Both the position numbers and the translations under genes were made by a program. The notes beneath the pieces were generated by a model that searched no databases, was not told the DNA's origin, and saw only the letters and a program-made list of their open reading frames with translations. From assembly GCF_018613415.1 (NCBI RefSeq), contig NZ_JAGGQG010000002.1:496001-560000 (forward strand): a stretch of DNA of 64,000 bases. Direction: 5' to 3'. The stretch comes from Bacillus sp. ISL-18. Its GTDB lineage: Bacteria; Bacillota; Bacilli; Bacillales; Cytobacillaceae. Below, piece by piece: positions 24,110 through 32,905 of this stretch; the first letter of the stretch is position 1, and the number at the start of each line of letters is the position of its first letter.

Positions 24110-25690
24110 ATGGGTAACAATTTTAAAGAAGAAGTATTGTCACGCCGGACATTTGCGATTATATCCCACCCGGATGCCGGTAAAACAACATTAACTGAAA
24201 AATTACTATTATTTGGTGGAGCTATTAGAGACGCTGGTACTGTTAAAGCAAAAAAAACAGGAAAATTTGCTACAAGTGACTGGATGGAAATCGAGAAACA
24301 ACGTGGGATTTCCGTTACCTCCAGTGTAATGCAATTTGATTATGATGGATTCAGGGTTAACATTCTTGATACACCTGGACATCAAGATTTCAGTGAAGAT
24401 ACGTACAGAACTTTGATGGCTGTTGACAGTGCAGTAATGATCATTGACTCAGCAAAGGGGATTGAAGAACAAACCCTAAAACTTTTTAAAGTATGCCGCA
24501 TGCGCGGTATTCCAATATTTACGTTTATGAATAAGCTTGACCGCCAAGGGAAAGCACCGCTTGAACTTCTTGCCGAACTAGAAGAAGTTCTTGGAATTGA
24601 ATCCTATCCAATGAATTGGCCAATCGGAATGGGAAAGGAATTCCTAGGCATTTATGACCGTTTCCATAAGCGGGTTGAACAATTCCGTGTAAGTGATGAG
24701 GAGAGGTTTATTCCACTAAATGACGAAGGAGAAATTGTTGGAGAGCACCCGATAAAAGATTCCGGTCTATATGATCAAACTCTAGAGGAAATTCTACTGC
24801 TTAATGAAGCTGGTAATGAGTTCTCAGCAGAAAGAATTGCGGAGGGGAATCTAATTCCTGTTTTCTTCGGAAGTGCCTTAACAAATTTCGGTGTTCAGAC
24901 TTTCTTAGAGTCTTATCTGCAATTTGCTCCGCCGCCCAAAGCGCGTAATTCATCCATAGGTGAAATTGATCCATTAGGAGATCAATTTTCGGGGTTTGTG
25001 TTTAAAATCCAAGCGAATATGAATCCTGCTCACCGCGACCGGATTGCCTTTGTGCGTGTTTGTTCAGGTAAGTTCGAACGTGGAATGACGGTTAATATAC
25101 CACGCTTAGGAAAACAATTAAAGCTTTCTCAGTCGACATCTTTTATGGCAGAAGAACGAAATACAGTCGAAGAAGCTGTTAGTGGAGATATTATCGGATT
25201 GTATGATACAGGGACTTATCAAATTGGCGATACCTTAACGACTGGTAAAAATGATTTTCAATACGAGCGGCTGCCGCAGTTTACACCTGAATTATATGTA
25301 AGGGTTTCTGCTAAAAACGTGATGAAGCAAAAATCCTTCTATAAAGGTATTCAACAGCTTGTTCAGGAAGGGGCCATTCAGCTCTTTAAGACAGTTAGGA
25401 TGGAAGAATATTTATTAGGTGCGGTTGGTCAGCTTCAGTTTGAAGTATTCGAACATAGGATGAGAAATGAATACAATGCCGAGGTATTAATGGAGCGTAT
25501 GGGTTCAAAAATTGCCAGGTGGGTTGAAAATGAGACTGTCGATGAAAACCTATCGAGTTCGAGAAGTTTGCTGGTAAAAGACAGATATGATCATTATGTC
25601 TTTTTATTTGAAAATGATTTTGCGTTAAGATGGTTCCAGGAAAAAAATCCAGATGTTAAACTTTATAACCCAATGGACCAAAACGAATAG
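24110..25690 (+). CDS. prfC: Peptide chain release factor 3
   Basis: A 526-residue translational GTPase that recycles RF1/RF2 from the ribosome. The G-domain motifs are visible: [10 protein letters not shown] (G1), [10 protein letters not shown] (G2), DTPGHQDF (G3) and NKLDR (G4). Domain II and a family-typical C-terminal domain follow. The ATG has GAGGAAG upstream. B. subtilis lacks a prfC of this type as far as I recall, whereas other Bacillaceae carry it. It is a single gene with a strong terminator. Confidence 0.93.
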   Translation: MGNNFKEEVLSRRTFAIISHPDAGKTTLTEKLLLFGGAIRDAGTVKAKKTGKFATSDWMEIEKQRGISVTSSVMQFDYDGFRVNILDTPGHQDFSEDTYRTLMAVDSAVMIIDSAKGIEEQTLKLFKVCRMRGIPIFTFMNKLDRQGKAPLELLAELEEVLGIESYPMNWPIGMGKEFLGIYDRFHKRVEQFRVSDEERFIPLNDEGEIVGEHPIKDSGLYDQTLEEILLLNEAGNEFSAERIAEGNLIPVFFGSALTNFGVQTFLESYLQFAPPPKARNSSIGEIDPLGDQFSGFVFKIQANMNPAHRDRIAFVRVCSGKFERGMTVNIPRLGKQLKLSQSTSFMAEERNTVEEAVSGDIIGLYDTGTYQIGDTLTTGKNDFQYERLPQFTPELYVRVSAKNVMKQKSFYKGIQQLVQEGAIQLFKTVRMEEYLLGAVGQLQFEVFEHRMRNEYNAEVLMERMGSKIARWVENETVDENLSSSRSLLVKDRYDHYVFLFENDFALRWFQEKNPDVKLYNPMDQNE

Positions 25691-25702
25691 TTCAGTTAGC
25701 AA

Positions 25703-25730
25703 AACAGCGGAGGCATCCGCTGTTTTTTTT
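25703..25730 (+). terminator. Terminator after prfC
   Basis: Stem AACAGCGG / CCGCTGTT with a short loop, followed by eight T. Confidence 0.9.
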
Positions 25731-25867
25731 CATTAAACAGTGCCTTTACATAAAATGGAAATTTATTGGAAAATATTCAGTGTATCCTCGTTAATTTGGC
25801 ATAGGAATGGTTAAGCTAAGTGGAGAAGTTTTTCTTCTTAAATGCCATAATGAAACGGGATAGAATA

Positions 25868-26356
25868 ATGAAAAAAATGAGCAGATTGGAAGCAGTTCTC
25901 TGGAATATTGCCTTCCCTGGTTTCAGCCAATTATTAACAGGGCAGTATATAAAAGGGGTCTTATTTGTTGTTTTAGAGTTTATTATGAATGTAAATAGTC
26001 ATTTTAATCGGGCCATTATGCACAGCTTTTTAGGTGAAATAGAACAGGCTGAGATGTTGGTAAATTATCAATGGCTTATGTTTTATCCTTGTATTTACAT
26101 GTTTTCGATGTGGGATGCCTATCGATTTGCAATGCCAGCGGAGGAAAAGTATTCTTATTTGCCTTTTGTATTCGGGGCTTACTTTGTAACAGTCGGATTA
26201 ATGGTCTCTCCAAAGGTCACTTTTTTTGACATACATCCAGGACCTATTTTTTTACCAATGCTATTCCTCATCCCAGGTTTACTTGTAGGCGGCGGGATAA
26301 AAAGAATTTTAAAAGTAAGGGATAAAAGTCCCAATAGAGCGAATGAAAAGCTTTAA
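25868..26356 (+). CDS. Small polytopic membrane protein, unknown
   Basis: A membrane protein of 162 residues (178 if the GTG at 25820 is used). An N-terminal amphipathic motif SRLEAVLWNIAFPGFSQLL is followed by GQYIKGVLFVVLEF and about four hydrophobic segments. The 'PGxxQLxxGxxxKG' pattern recalls small membrane proteins of the TM2-like type, but I cannot name the family. Start choice is uncertain: ATG 25868 has a weak CGGGA upstream, and ATG 25850 and GTG 25820 have no better site. The 3' end runs into a terminator stem. Confidence 0.6.
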   Translation: MKKMSRLEAVLWNIAFPGFSQLLTGQYIKGVLFVVLEFIMNVNSHFNRAIMHSFLGEIEQAEMLVNYQWLMFYPCIYMFSMWDAYRFAMPAEEKYSYLPFVFGAYFVTVGLMVSPKVTFFDIHPGPIFLPMLFLIPGLLVGGGIKRILKVRDKSPNRANEKL

Positions 26357-26385
26357 ATCAATTATTTGATTTAAAGTTTTTTTTT
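26351..26385 (+). terminator. Terminator overlapping the end of the membrane protein gene
   Basis: 10-bp stem CTTTAAATCA / TGATTTAAAG, loop of six, then nine T. The stop codon lies inside the 5' arm. Confidence 0.85.
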
Positions 26386-26494
26386 ATATCTGGAGCGTTT
26401 AGGTCCAGGTTGCAGCCCGAAAAGCACTTTAAGCACTCCCTCGAACCACAATAGGTGAATATGTTTTTCTGATTGGGAAAAATTTTTATTTTCC

Positions 26495-26520
26495 AACCCC
26501 CAGAAATAGTTCTTATAGAA
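26495..26520 (+). promoter_or_regulatory. Candidate autoregulatory SigI promoter
   Basis: AACCCCC (26495-26501), 15-bp spacer, AGAA (26517-26520). B. subtilis SigI promoters are described with an ACCCCC-type -35 and a CGAA-type -10, and sigI is autoregulated. The -10 match here is imperfect. Confidence 0.35.
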
Positions 26521-26690
26521 ACGTACCTATGTAGTAAAATGCGTGCATAAAGTTCTTGGGAAAAGATTGATAATGAGAGGAGAACAGTAATAATAAAAAA
26601 CCTAAACAATAAACGTAAAGAAGCCTGCTGTACTTGGGGTTTTCTATACATGACTGCTTATTTCTACAAAGTCTTAAGTAACTATATATA

Positions 26691-26699
26691 TGTTATAAT
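26691..26699 (+). promoter_or_regulatory. Extended -10 SigA promoter of sigI
   Basis: TGTTATAAT fits the extended -10 (TGnTATAAT). A -35 at 26671-26676 (GTCTTA) is weak. It lies 22 bp before the sigI start. Confidence 0.55.
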
Positions 26700-26720
26700 G
26701 GGACGAATAGAGGTGAGCGC

Positions 26721-27467
26721 ATGCTAAGTTTATTGTTTAAGACCAAGAAGAAAAAAAGAACTTTGGAAGAGACTGTTCTATTAATCCAGAATGGTGACCA
26801 AGAACTGCTGAATTACTTAATTGATTCCTATAAGCCCTTTATTGCTAAAACCGTTTCTTCTGTTTGCAGACGTTATATTTATGAATCCGATGATGAATTT
26901 AGCATTGGACTTATCGCATTTAATGAAGCAATCGAAAAATTTTCCCCAGACCGGGGAAGCTCGTTATTGAGTTTTTCCGAAGTCATTATAAAGAGAAGAG
27001 TAATTGACTATATTCGTAAACAAACGAAAGATCAACATGTTAGTATCGATATCACCAATCCATTACAAGAGGAAGAATCACCGGGAACGGTGATTGTCAA
27101 TGAACTTTCCCTTGATGAATTTCATAAACAGAATGATGACCAATTAAGGAAAGAAGAAATACTTCATTTCCAAAAAGTGCTGACCTCTTTTGGTTTAAGT
27201 TTTAGTGACTTAGTGGAAAATTCACCAAAGCATACGGATGCCCGAATAAGTGCTATTCAAACAGCGAAAGTGCTTGTTGCCAATCCAGAGTTAAAAGAAA
27301 TATTACTGGAAAAAAAACGTCTTCCTATCAAACAGTTAGAGACAATGGTAAATGTCAGCCGAAAAACGATTGAGCGGAATCGAAAATATATCATTGCCGT
27401 GGCACTTATTTTATCTAATGATTATGTGTATATGAAGAATTATATAAAGGGGGTCCTGGATATATGA
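26721..27467 (+). CDS. sigI: RNA polymerase sigma factor SigI
   Basis: A 248-residue SigI-type sigma factor, directing RNA polymerase to heat-stress and wall-related genes. Region 2 is visible as AKTVSSVCRRYIYESDDEFSIGLIAFNEAIEKF then LSFSEVIIKRRVIDYIRKQ. The C-terminal helix-turn-helix reads LPIKQLETMVNVSRKTIERNRKYIIAV, typical of SigI. The gene overlaps rsgI by four bases (ATGA). GAGGTGA precedes the ATG. It is held inactive at the membrane by RsgI in B. subtilis and Clostridium. Confidence 0.92.
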   Translation: MLSLLFKTKKKKRTLEETVLLIQNGDQELLNYLIDSYKPFIAKTVSSVCRRYIYESDDEFSIGLIAFNEAIEKFSPDRGSSLLSFSEVIIKRRVIDYIRKQTKDQHVSIDITNPLQEEESPGTVIVNELSLDEFHKQNDDQLRKEEILHFQKVLTSFGLSFSDLVENSPKHTDARISAIQTAKVLVANPELKEILLEKKRLPIKQLETMVNVSRKTIERNRKYIIAVALILSNDYVYMKNYIKGVLDI

Positions 27468-28570
27468 AAAAAGGAATTATCATGGAAATAGACGATGCTT
27501 TCTTAACACTTTTAACCCCCGAGGGTGAGTTCCTAAGGACCAAAAAACAAGATCAACTCTATACGATTGGGGAGGAAATACATTTCTTTCCGATTACTAC
27601 TTTTCAAGCAAGGGAATCATTTTTATTATTAAGGAAAATGTTTAAAGCGAGAAGTGTATGGGCCGTAATGGCTGCCCTTTTAATCTTACTTGGTTCCTTC
27701 CTTCCGCTCCATCAGAATAATAATAAAGCATACGCTTATATGTCAATCGATGCAAACTCGAGTATTGAACTTGGTGTAAATAAGAAGATGCAAGTTGTAA
27801 AATTAGCAGGGTTCAATAAAGAAGGGCAAGAGGTTATTTCAAAACTGAATGATTGGAAGAAAAAGGATGTTTCGGAAATTACTCAATCTATTTTAGAAGA
27901 GATGAAACAAGCGGGTCAGTTAGAAAATAACCAGGAGGTAATAATTGCAACTGTTCGTGCGAGAGAGCAGGATGAGCAATCTGAAAAGGAACTGCAAAAG
28001 AATATAGATGAGATTAAAGCGTCCGCGGGTAAGAAAGAGCTAGAGTTGACCGTGTTAAACGCAACCCAGGAAGATCGTAATAAGGCCCACAATCTAGGGA
28101 TTACCACCGGGAAATATCAAGAGAATAAATATCAATCCAGCCTCCGCCAAAAGGAAAAACAGAAGAAGAGATATGAGAACCAGAAGAATGAGAACCACAA
28201 GAATGAGAACCAGAAGCTTAACACATTTCCCTTATCACCAAATGTTGTAAATCCACCGGGACAGCAAAAGAAGATTAATAATGAGAATCCAGCAGCACCT
28301 ATACAGAAAAAGGCTATTAATTCAAATGCATCAGTGGGAAAGACAGTCCCGCCAGGACAACTAAAAAAAGCAGAAAATCAATTGAAACAAGAGCAGCGAA
28401 ATAATAACCAACAGGTCAAACAAGAAATGAAACAACAGCCAAAACAACAGCCGCATTCTTTCGCAAAGAATCAATCGAATGCCCATGGGAAAGCTCCCAA
28501 TCCTAATAACCATGAAAAGAAGCCAAATCAAAAAGAGCCAAATAAGAATAATAATCATAATCATAAATAA
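27464..28570 (+). CDS. rsgI: Membrane anti-sigma factor RsgI
   Basis: A 368-residue single-pass membrane protein that binds SigI. The N-terminal 60 residues form the cytoplasmic RsgI domain (KKGIIMEIDDAFLTLLTPEG), a TM segment lies near 65-82 (VWAVMAALLILLGSFLPL), and the extracytoplasmic conserved domain begins AYAYMSIDANSSIELGVN. Residues from about 220 on form a long Asn/Gln/Lys/Pro-rich disordered tail (KNENHKNENQK and similar repeats), not a carbohydrate-binding domain like the clostridial sensors. It is translationally coupled to sigI and ends at a strong terminator. Confidence 0.92.
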   Translation: MKKGIIMEIDDAFLTLLTPEGEFLRTKKQDQLYTIGEEIHFFPITTFQARESFLLLRKMFKARSVWAVMAALLILLGSFLPLHQNNNKAYAYMSIDANSSIELGVNKKMQVVKLAGFNKEGQEVISKLNDWKKKDVSEITQSILEEMKQAGQLENNQEVIIATVRAREQDEQSEKELQKNIDEIKASAGKKELELTVLNATQEDRNKAHNLGITTGKYQENKYQSSLRQKEKQKKRYENQKNENHKNENQKLNTFPLSPNVVNPPGQQKKINNENPAAPIQKKAINSNASVGKTVPPGQLKKAENQLKQEQRNNNQQVKQEMKQQPKQQPHSFAKNQSNAHGKAPNPNNHEKKPNQKEPNKNNNHNHK

Positions 28571-28597
28571 AAGTCCGGTCTAAACCGGACTTTTTTC
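28569..28597. terminator. Bidirectional terminator between rsgI and sspD
   Basis: Perfect 10-bp stem AAGTCCGGTC... paired with ...ACCGGACTT, with T's on both strands. Confidence 0.9.
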
Positions 28598-28610
28598 CAT
28601 ATTTATTCAA

Positions 28611-28817
28611 TTATTGGTTATTATTTTGCCCGGATAATTGAGCTTGTGCTTGTTGGACTAATCTTTTGGTGATTTCTCCACCCACAGAACCATTTGCTCT
28701 TGAAACGGTATCAGAGCCTAATTGAACTCCAAATTCTTGGGCAATTTCATATTTCACCTGGTCCAAGTACTGCTCGATTCCAGGCACTAACAATTTATTA
28801 CTGTTATTTGCCATCAT
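28611..28817 (-). CDS. sspD: Small acid-soluble spore protein, alpha/beta type
   Basis: A 68-residue alpha/beta SASP that coats spore DNA and is degraded by the GPR protease at germination. The family core is clear: [20 protein letters not shown], then the GPR-site region [21 protein letters not shown] and [11 protein letters not shown]. The GTG at 28823 is too near AAAGGAG; the ATG at 28817 fits. Placement right after sigI-rsgI matches the sspD position in B. subtilis, which is why I use that symbol. Expression in the forespore under SigG is expected, but I could not fix the promoter. Confidence 0.93.
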   Translation of the reverse strand: MMANNSNKLLVPGIEQYLDQVKYEIAQEFGVQLGSDTVSRANGSVGGEITKRLVQQAQAQLSGQNNNQ

Positions 28818-29003
28818 TGACACTCCTTTGTCTTATGAAAGTTGAGACTTTCCTTGTTAACTTTTTAAGCCTCGTCGCCACCTATGAGGTGTACGCAGTT
28901 GGTACAATTAGGATTCAGAGGAGGTATGTCCTCTGTATTCATAGTATCTATACCCTTTTAAATTTCTATAAGTGGTAATGTTTTTCGGATTTGGATAATT
29001 TCA

Positions 29004-29357
29004 TTAATCAGACCCTTTACTAACATCCTTTGTCGGATGCATAAAGGGGTAGGCTTGTGGTTTTCTTTTGCTGTCAAGCAGTTCACGATTTTCAGATGTA
29101 TTCCAACCGATGTCATTTGTCGGATGAACCCACTCGTCTCCAGACATTATTGCAGGGTCTGTTTCCTCAGACCAATTTTCTAACGGAGAGTTCTCTGAAG
29201 CGTATAAACTGTCACCAATGGTCACTCCAAATTCATTTACAAAGGGGACCTCCATTTTAATGCCTGTCCCTTCGAAACTTGGGGCATTTATTTGATGAGG
29301 CATGGTTTCATCAATCGTTACTTTTTCGGAGGACTGTTTATGATTTGATTTTTTCAT
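29004..29357 (-). CDS. Small hydrophilic protein, DUF3905-like
   Basis: A 117-residue soluble acidic protein with no membrane segment. The C-terminal half has a repeated signature: EWVHPTNDIGWNTSENRELL followed by PFMHPTKDV, two 'HPT-(N/K)-D' units. This resembles the Bacillus DUF3905 family as I remember it; the function is unknown. The ATG has AGGAGTGA upstream. It is divergent from the microprotein pair at 29490 and lies in a spore-gene neighbourhood, so sporulation-linked expression is plausible but unproven. Confidence 0.65.
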   Translation of the reverse strand: MKKSNHKQSSEKVTIDETMPHQINAPSFEGTGIKMEVPFVNEFGVTIGDSLYASENSPLENWSEETDPAIMSGDEWVHPTNDIGWNTSENRELLDSKRKPQAYPFMHPTKDVSKGSD

Positions 29358-29489
29358 GTTCTGTTCACTCCTTTTTCTTTTATTTTCTGTTTGAACATCA
29401 ATTTTATTTAAGAAAAATAAGGAAAGGAATGAACCTTGGCACTTTGCTCAAACTAAAGATGTACTATCATATCTTTGGGAGGATGTTAA

Positions 29490-29651
29490 ATGGCGAAACG
29501 TAAAGCAGAATTTAATGCAGTGGAAAAATATTCGAAAACCCCTCATAAAAATGTTCAGGAAAGTGAATTTTCTGCAGAGTTTACAGATAACAATAATGCC
29601 ATTCGGTTCCAAAATCGTAATTCGAAACAAGGTAAAAAAGGTAGAAGCTAA
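29490..29651 (+). CDS. Basic hydrophilic microprotein (53 aa)
   Basis: A 53-residue Lys/Asn-rich protein (AKRKAEFNAVEKYSKTPHKN ... NRNSKQGKKGRS) with no hydrophobic segment. GGGAGG precedes the ATG at good spacing, and the stop overlaps the next start (TAATG). The 'MAKRKA' opening and composition resemble minor small acid-soluble spore proteins such as SspO, but the core motif differs, so I leave it unnamed. It is probably part of a two-gene unit. Confidence 0.6.
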   Translation: MAKRKAEFNAVEKYSKTPHKNVQESEFSAEFTDNNNAIRFQNRNSKQGKKGRS

Positions 29652-29779
29652 TGGTTAAGGAGAATCACAATCTAAGCCCCAAACCTATGGAAGAATTCAG
29701 TGTTGAAATAGGTGAGGTAAATGGGGTTAAGCTTTATGAAACGAAAAAGCATTTGAAGAAAATTGGAAAAAATAAATAA
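29651..29779 (+). CDS. Hydrophilic microprotein (42 aa), coupled
   Basis: A 42-residue charged protein (VKENHNLSPKPMEEFSVEIG, then VNGVKLYETKKHLKKIGKNK). The ATG overlaps the preceding stop by one base, indicating translational coupling. A perfect terminator follows at once, closing the two-gene unit. No family is recognised; the short C-terminal part could form one strand and one helix. Confidence 0.55.
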   Translation: MVKENHNLSPKPMEEFSVEIGEVNGVKLYETKKHLKKIGKNK

Positions 29780-29806
29780 GCCGGGGGCTCCCGGCTTATT
29801 TAAGAA
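29778..29806 (+). terminator. Terminator after the microprotein pair
   Basis: 8-bp stem AAGCCGGG / CCCGGCTT, then ATTTAAG; the stem is strong but the T-run is short. Confidence 0.75.
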
Positions 29807-29807
29807 A

Positions 29808-31544
29808 TTATAAGGGAAATGTTAGGGTTTGGTCATTGCTTGGATCGAAGAATACTAATAGGTAGCCTGTTTTACGTTTCAAGTGACCAGTTGTTAAATA
29901 CTCACCTAAATCAAAGCTTAACTCCTCAAGCAGTGTATGCTTATATAAATCCTTTTCATCAAGCTGCAGTTGGCTAAAATGATCTCCCAGCATGGCTGGA
30001 TTGTCCATTATTTGTTTATAAAGCTGGGACCGCTCACCCTTATCCAAAGAGGCCTCCCACCAAGGCTTTCTAGGCTTGTATTTGTGATTTCTTAAATAAT
30101 CGTACTTCATTAATCCTCCAATAATTTCTAGGTCATCTACGGAGCGCTCCTTTAAAAATGAGTATAATCTCCGAAATAAGTCCTCTAGTTGATGACCAAT
30201 TCGCGACCATCCTTTATTGTCCCAGTAAGAACCAAACTCTTGGAAAAAGTCAAAAGGGGATGGAAATACATGGTTGACAAGATATTCAACCGTATAATCC
30301 ATTCGATGGTCATTCCAATATTTCTCTAATACGTCCTCCACCTGTTTAATTCTAACGATATCATCAAACGATAGGACATTATTACTTAATATTTCATATG
30401 GTGAATGGTCCATATATACATAGCGATGTTCGTCAGCGCGAAGACGAACCCCAGTCCCCCTCAGCATTTTTAAAAATCCTAATTGTAATTCTTCCGGTCT
30501 CATTTCGAATACATCATTGAATGTTTTTCGGAAGGATGAATAATCTTCTTCAGGAAGCCCGGCAATCAAATCAAGATGTTGGTCAATTTTGCGTCCTTCT
30601 TTGACCATTGTGACGGTTCTTGTTAGCTTTTCAAAATTTTGTTTTCGTCTTACCAGCTCATTCGTGTAGTCATTGGTAGACTGAACGCCAATTTCAAATC
30701 GAAAAAGTCCTTTTGGGGCTTCTTGATTTAAAAATTCAATGACCTCCGGACGCATAATATCTGCCGTTATTTCAAATTGAAAAACGGTTCCAGGCAGATG
30801 TTCATCAATAAGGAAACGGAACATTTCTAATGCGTAGCTTCTGCTGATATTGAATGTACGATCCACAAACTTAATGGTTTTAGCACCATGGTCCATAAGA
30901 TAGCGAATGTCAGCTTTTATTTTTTCACGATCAAAATATCTAACCCCGACCTCGATGGAAGAGAGGCAGAATTGACAGCTAAATGGACAGCCTCTGCTTG
31001 TCTCAACATAAGTGACGCGCTTTCCTAAATCGGCAATATCCTCAGGAAAACGATAAGGTGATGGTAATTCTTTAAGATCTAGCTTATTCATTTGAGGGGT
31101 TATTTTTACTTCTCCATTTCCCCTATAAGCAATACCATGAACCTTTTGATAATCTTTGGCGCCACTGATTTCATGGAGAAGCTGTTTAAAGGTTTGTTCT
31201 CCTTCCCCAATTACAATAAAATCCACATCAGGGTATTTTTCCATCCATTCGACTGTATCGTAGGTTACCTCGGGTCCCCCTAAAACAATTAAAATCGAAG
31301 GATCAACCTTTTTAAGCATATTAACTACTTTGAGTGTTTCCTCTATGTTCCAAATATAGCAGCTAAAACCGATGACGTCCGGTTTTGCTTGATAAAGGTC
31401 CGACACAATATTTAGGACCGGATCTTTAATAGTATATTCTTTTAACTTAATGGGGAGTTCTGGGGCGGCATAGGCCTTTAAATATCGAATGGCAAGATTG
31501 GTATGAATAAACTTAGCATTCAGTGTGGAACAAATTACATTCAT
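29808..31544 (-). CDS. B12-binding domain radical SAM protein
   Basis: A 578-residue enzyme with an N-terminal cobalamin-binding-type Rossmann domain (residues 1-140, DVIGFSCYIWNIE and VLGGPEVTYD) and a radical SAM barrel. The [4Fe-4S] cluster Cys lie in SRGCPFSCQFCLSS near residue 186. A C-terminal DUF4080-type domain follows (WWEASLDKGERSQLYKQIM). Such proteins perform methylations or other radical reactions, and the substrate is unknown. The cluster Cys spacing CxxxCxxC is intact. The ATG has AAAGGAGC upstream. It is divergent from the 2-oxoacid:ferredoxin oxidoreductase genes. Confidence 0.85.
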   Translation of the reverse strand: MNVICSTLNAKFIHTNLAIRYLKAYAAPELPIKLKEYTIKDPVLNIVSDLYQAKPDVIGFSCYIWNIEETLKVVNMLKKVDPSILIVLGGPEVTYDTVEWMEKYPDVDFIVIGEGEQTFKQLLHEISGAKDYQKVHGIAYRGNGEVKITPQMNKLDLKELPSPYRFPEDIADLGKRVTYVETSRGCPFSCQFCLSSIEVGVRYFDREKIKADIRYLMDHGAKTIKFVDRTFNISRSYALEMFRFLIDEHLPGTVFQFEITADIMRPEVIEFLNQEAPKGLFRFEIGVQSTNDYTNELVRRKQNFEKLTRTVTMVKEGRKIDQHLDLIAGLPEEDYSSFRKTFNDVFEMRPEELQLGFLKMLRGTGVRLRADEHRYVYMDHSPYEILSNNVLSFDDIVRIKQVEDVLEKYWNDHRMDYTVEYLVNHVFPSPFDFFQEFGSYWDNKGWSRIGHQLEDLFRRLYSFLKERSVDDLEIIGGLMKYDYLRNHKYKPRKPWWEASLDKGERSQLYKQIMDNPAMLGDHFSQLQLDEKDLYKHTLLEELSFDLGEYLTTGHLKRKTGYLLVFFDPSNDQTLTFPL

Positions 31545-31891
31545 GTGAAAGCTCCTTTATAAATTATGACCAAATAATAATTATAGCCTATTTTTGACCA
31601 AAAGAGTATTAGCCAAACTTTAAATCGTCCAACTAGTAATATCCCTAGGGATTGTATCGGAAAGATTTATGCTGTTATACCACAGAATTTAATCTGTTAT
31701 ATAATTGAGCAAGCGTTTTAAAGTCTGAGCTAATAATGTTTTAAAAGAAATAAATAAAGTGTTCCAAAAATTTATGGCAGATGTTTGACTTTTATCACAG
31801 CTTAAACTTTCTAATTGTCCTACAATAATGGAAGGGAAAAGTGATTAATAGATTATTTCGTAATTTTTGGAACGAAATGGGGAGGGACATT
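31545..31891. other. Intergenic region before the oxidoreductase operon
   Basis: A 347-bp AT-rich gap. It holds a 12-bp perfect palindrome ATCCCTAGGGAT (31641-31652), a cre-like sequence (31708-31721) and TTGACT near 31787 followed by weak -10 candidates. No gene is seen. Confidence 0.5.
31708..31721 (+). promoter_or_regulatory. Weak cre-like site upstream of the oxidoreductase operon
   Basis: AGCAAGCGTTTTAA agrees with 12 of 14 positions of the CcpA consensus TGWAANCGNTNWCA. The two mismatches fall at the first position and at position 13. It is about 170 bp before the start codon. Confidence 0.3.
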
Positions 31892-32905
31892 ATGTCTATT
31901 TTACCGAAAAAGAATGAACTTGGATTTTTTGAAGTCCGTTTGGAATCAATTGGCGGCCTGGGAGCAAACCTGGCAGGGAAAATGTTAGCCGAGGCAGGGG
32001 TCTTAAGTCTTGGGTTAAGAGGCTCGAATTTTTCATCCTATGGGTCCGAAAAGAAGGGTTCACCTGTAAAGAGCTTTATCCGTTTTTGTGATCCTGATGT
32101 TGAGATTAGGGACCATAGTCCAATTGAGCAGCCTCATATTGTAGGAGTTTTCCATGAAGCCTTATATAAAACGGTAAATGTGGTAAGCGGTTTGGCTGCC
32201 GATGGTATTGTTTTAGTTAATACAGCAAGAGAATTCGATGACGTAAAAAAAGATTTGCATTTAGAATATGGCTCACTTGCGATTGTCGATGCCTTAACGA
32301 TCGCATTAGAGGAGAAAACGAAGGTAAATACAGCCATGCTTGGCGCTTTATATCGAATTTGTGATTTCCTAAATCCCGAATCAATGAGAGATATGATTCG
32401 GAAAACTTTTACGAAAAAATATCCCCACCTTGTTGAACCGAATATCAGGACATTTGACCGCGGCTATAATGAAGTTCTATTTAAAATCTACGAAGTGCCA
32501 GAAGGTGCTGAAGGAAAATCCTTTACACGTCCGCTTCCACCACTTGGGTTTTTGACACAAGAACTGGGCGGAGTGATGGTTTCTCAGGCAAATAGTATTT
32601 TAAAAGATTTAAGTGGATCAAGGCAAGGCTTCCTGCCTGAATTCAAACAGGACAAATGCATAAATTGTGCAGCATGTGATAATGTTTGTCCAGATTTTTG
32701 TTTTGTTTGGGAAGAAGGGGAAGATAAACGCGGCAGAAAGCAAATGTTCCTTAAAGGGATTGATTATCAATATTGTAAGGGCTGCTTAAAGTGTGTGGAA
32801 GCATGTCCAACAGACGCATTAGGCGATCTTCGTGAAATTTTGGGGTATGCGGGTGAAAACCGTGTGAAGCAAAACTTTCCTTATATTACAGGAGGGGTAC
32901 AATAA
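31892..32905 (+). CDS. 2-oxoacid:ferredoxin oxidoreductase, gamma plus ferredoxin domains
   Basis: A 337-residue subunit. Residues 1-190 are the gamma domain (ESIGGLGANLAGKMLAEAG, GLRGSNFSSYGSEKKG), and the C-terminal part is a two-cluster ferredoxin (CINCAACDNVC and CKGCLKCVEACP). Together with the next gene it makes a complete pyruvate/2-oxoacid:ferredoxin oxidoreductase that converts a 2-oxoacid and CoA to acyl-CoA, CO2 and reduced ferredoxin. The upstream GTG/ATG at 31841 has no ribosome site; ATG 31892 follows GGGGAGGG. The stop overlaps the next start by one base. The oxidised 2-oxoacid is not decided. Confidence 0.85.
   Translation: MSILPKKNELGFFEVRLESIGGLGANLAGKMLAEAGVLSLGLRGSNFSSYGSEKKGSPVKSFIRFCDPDVEIRDHSPIEQPHIVGVFHEALYKTVNVVSGLAADGIVLVNTAREFDDVKKDLHLEYGSLAIVDALTIALEEKTKVNTAMLGALYRICDFLNPESMRDMIRKTFTKKYPHLVEPNIRTFDRGYNEVLFKIYEVPEGAEGKSFTRPLPPLGFLTQELGGVMVSQANSILKDLSGSRQGFLPEFKQDKCINCAACDNVCPDFCFVWEEGEDKRGRKQMFLKGIDYQYCKGCLKCVEACPTDALGDLREILGYAGENRVKQNFPYITGGVQ

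Larger units (their letters stand above)
26386..26720 (+). other. sigI upstream region
   Basis: A 335-bp region before sigI. It holds a candidate SigI promoter near 26495-26520 and an extended -10 SigA-like element at 26691-26699. A 97-codon minus-strand frame here has no ribosome site or family features and is not accepted as a gene. Confidence 0.55.

Noticed and set aside
26358-26651. 97-codon minus-strand frame upstream of sigI
   Set aside because: No ribosome site, odd composition, overlaps a terminator and the sigI promoter region; no family features.
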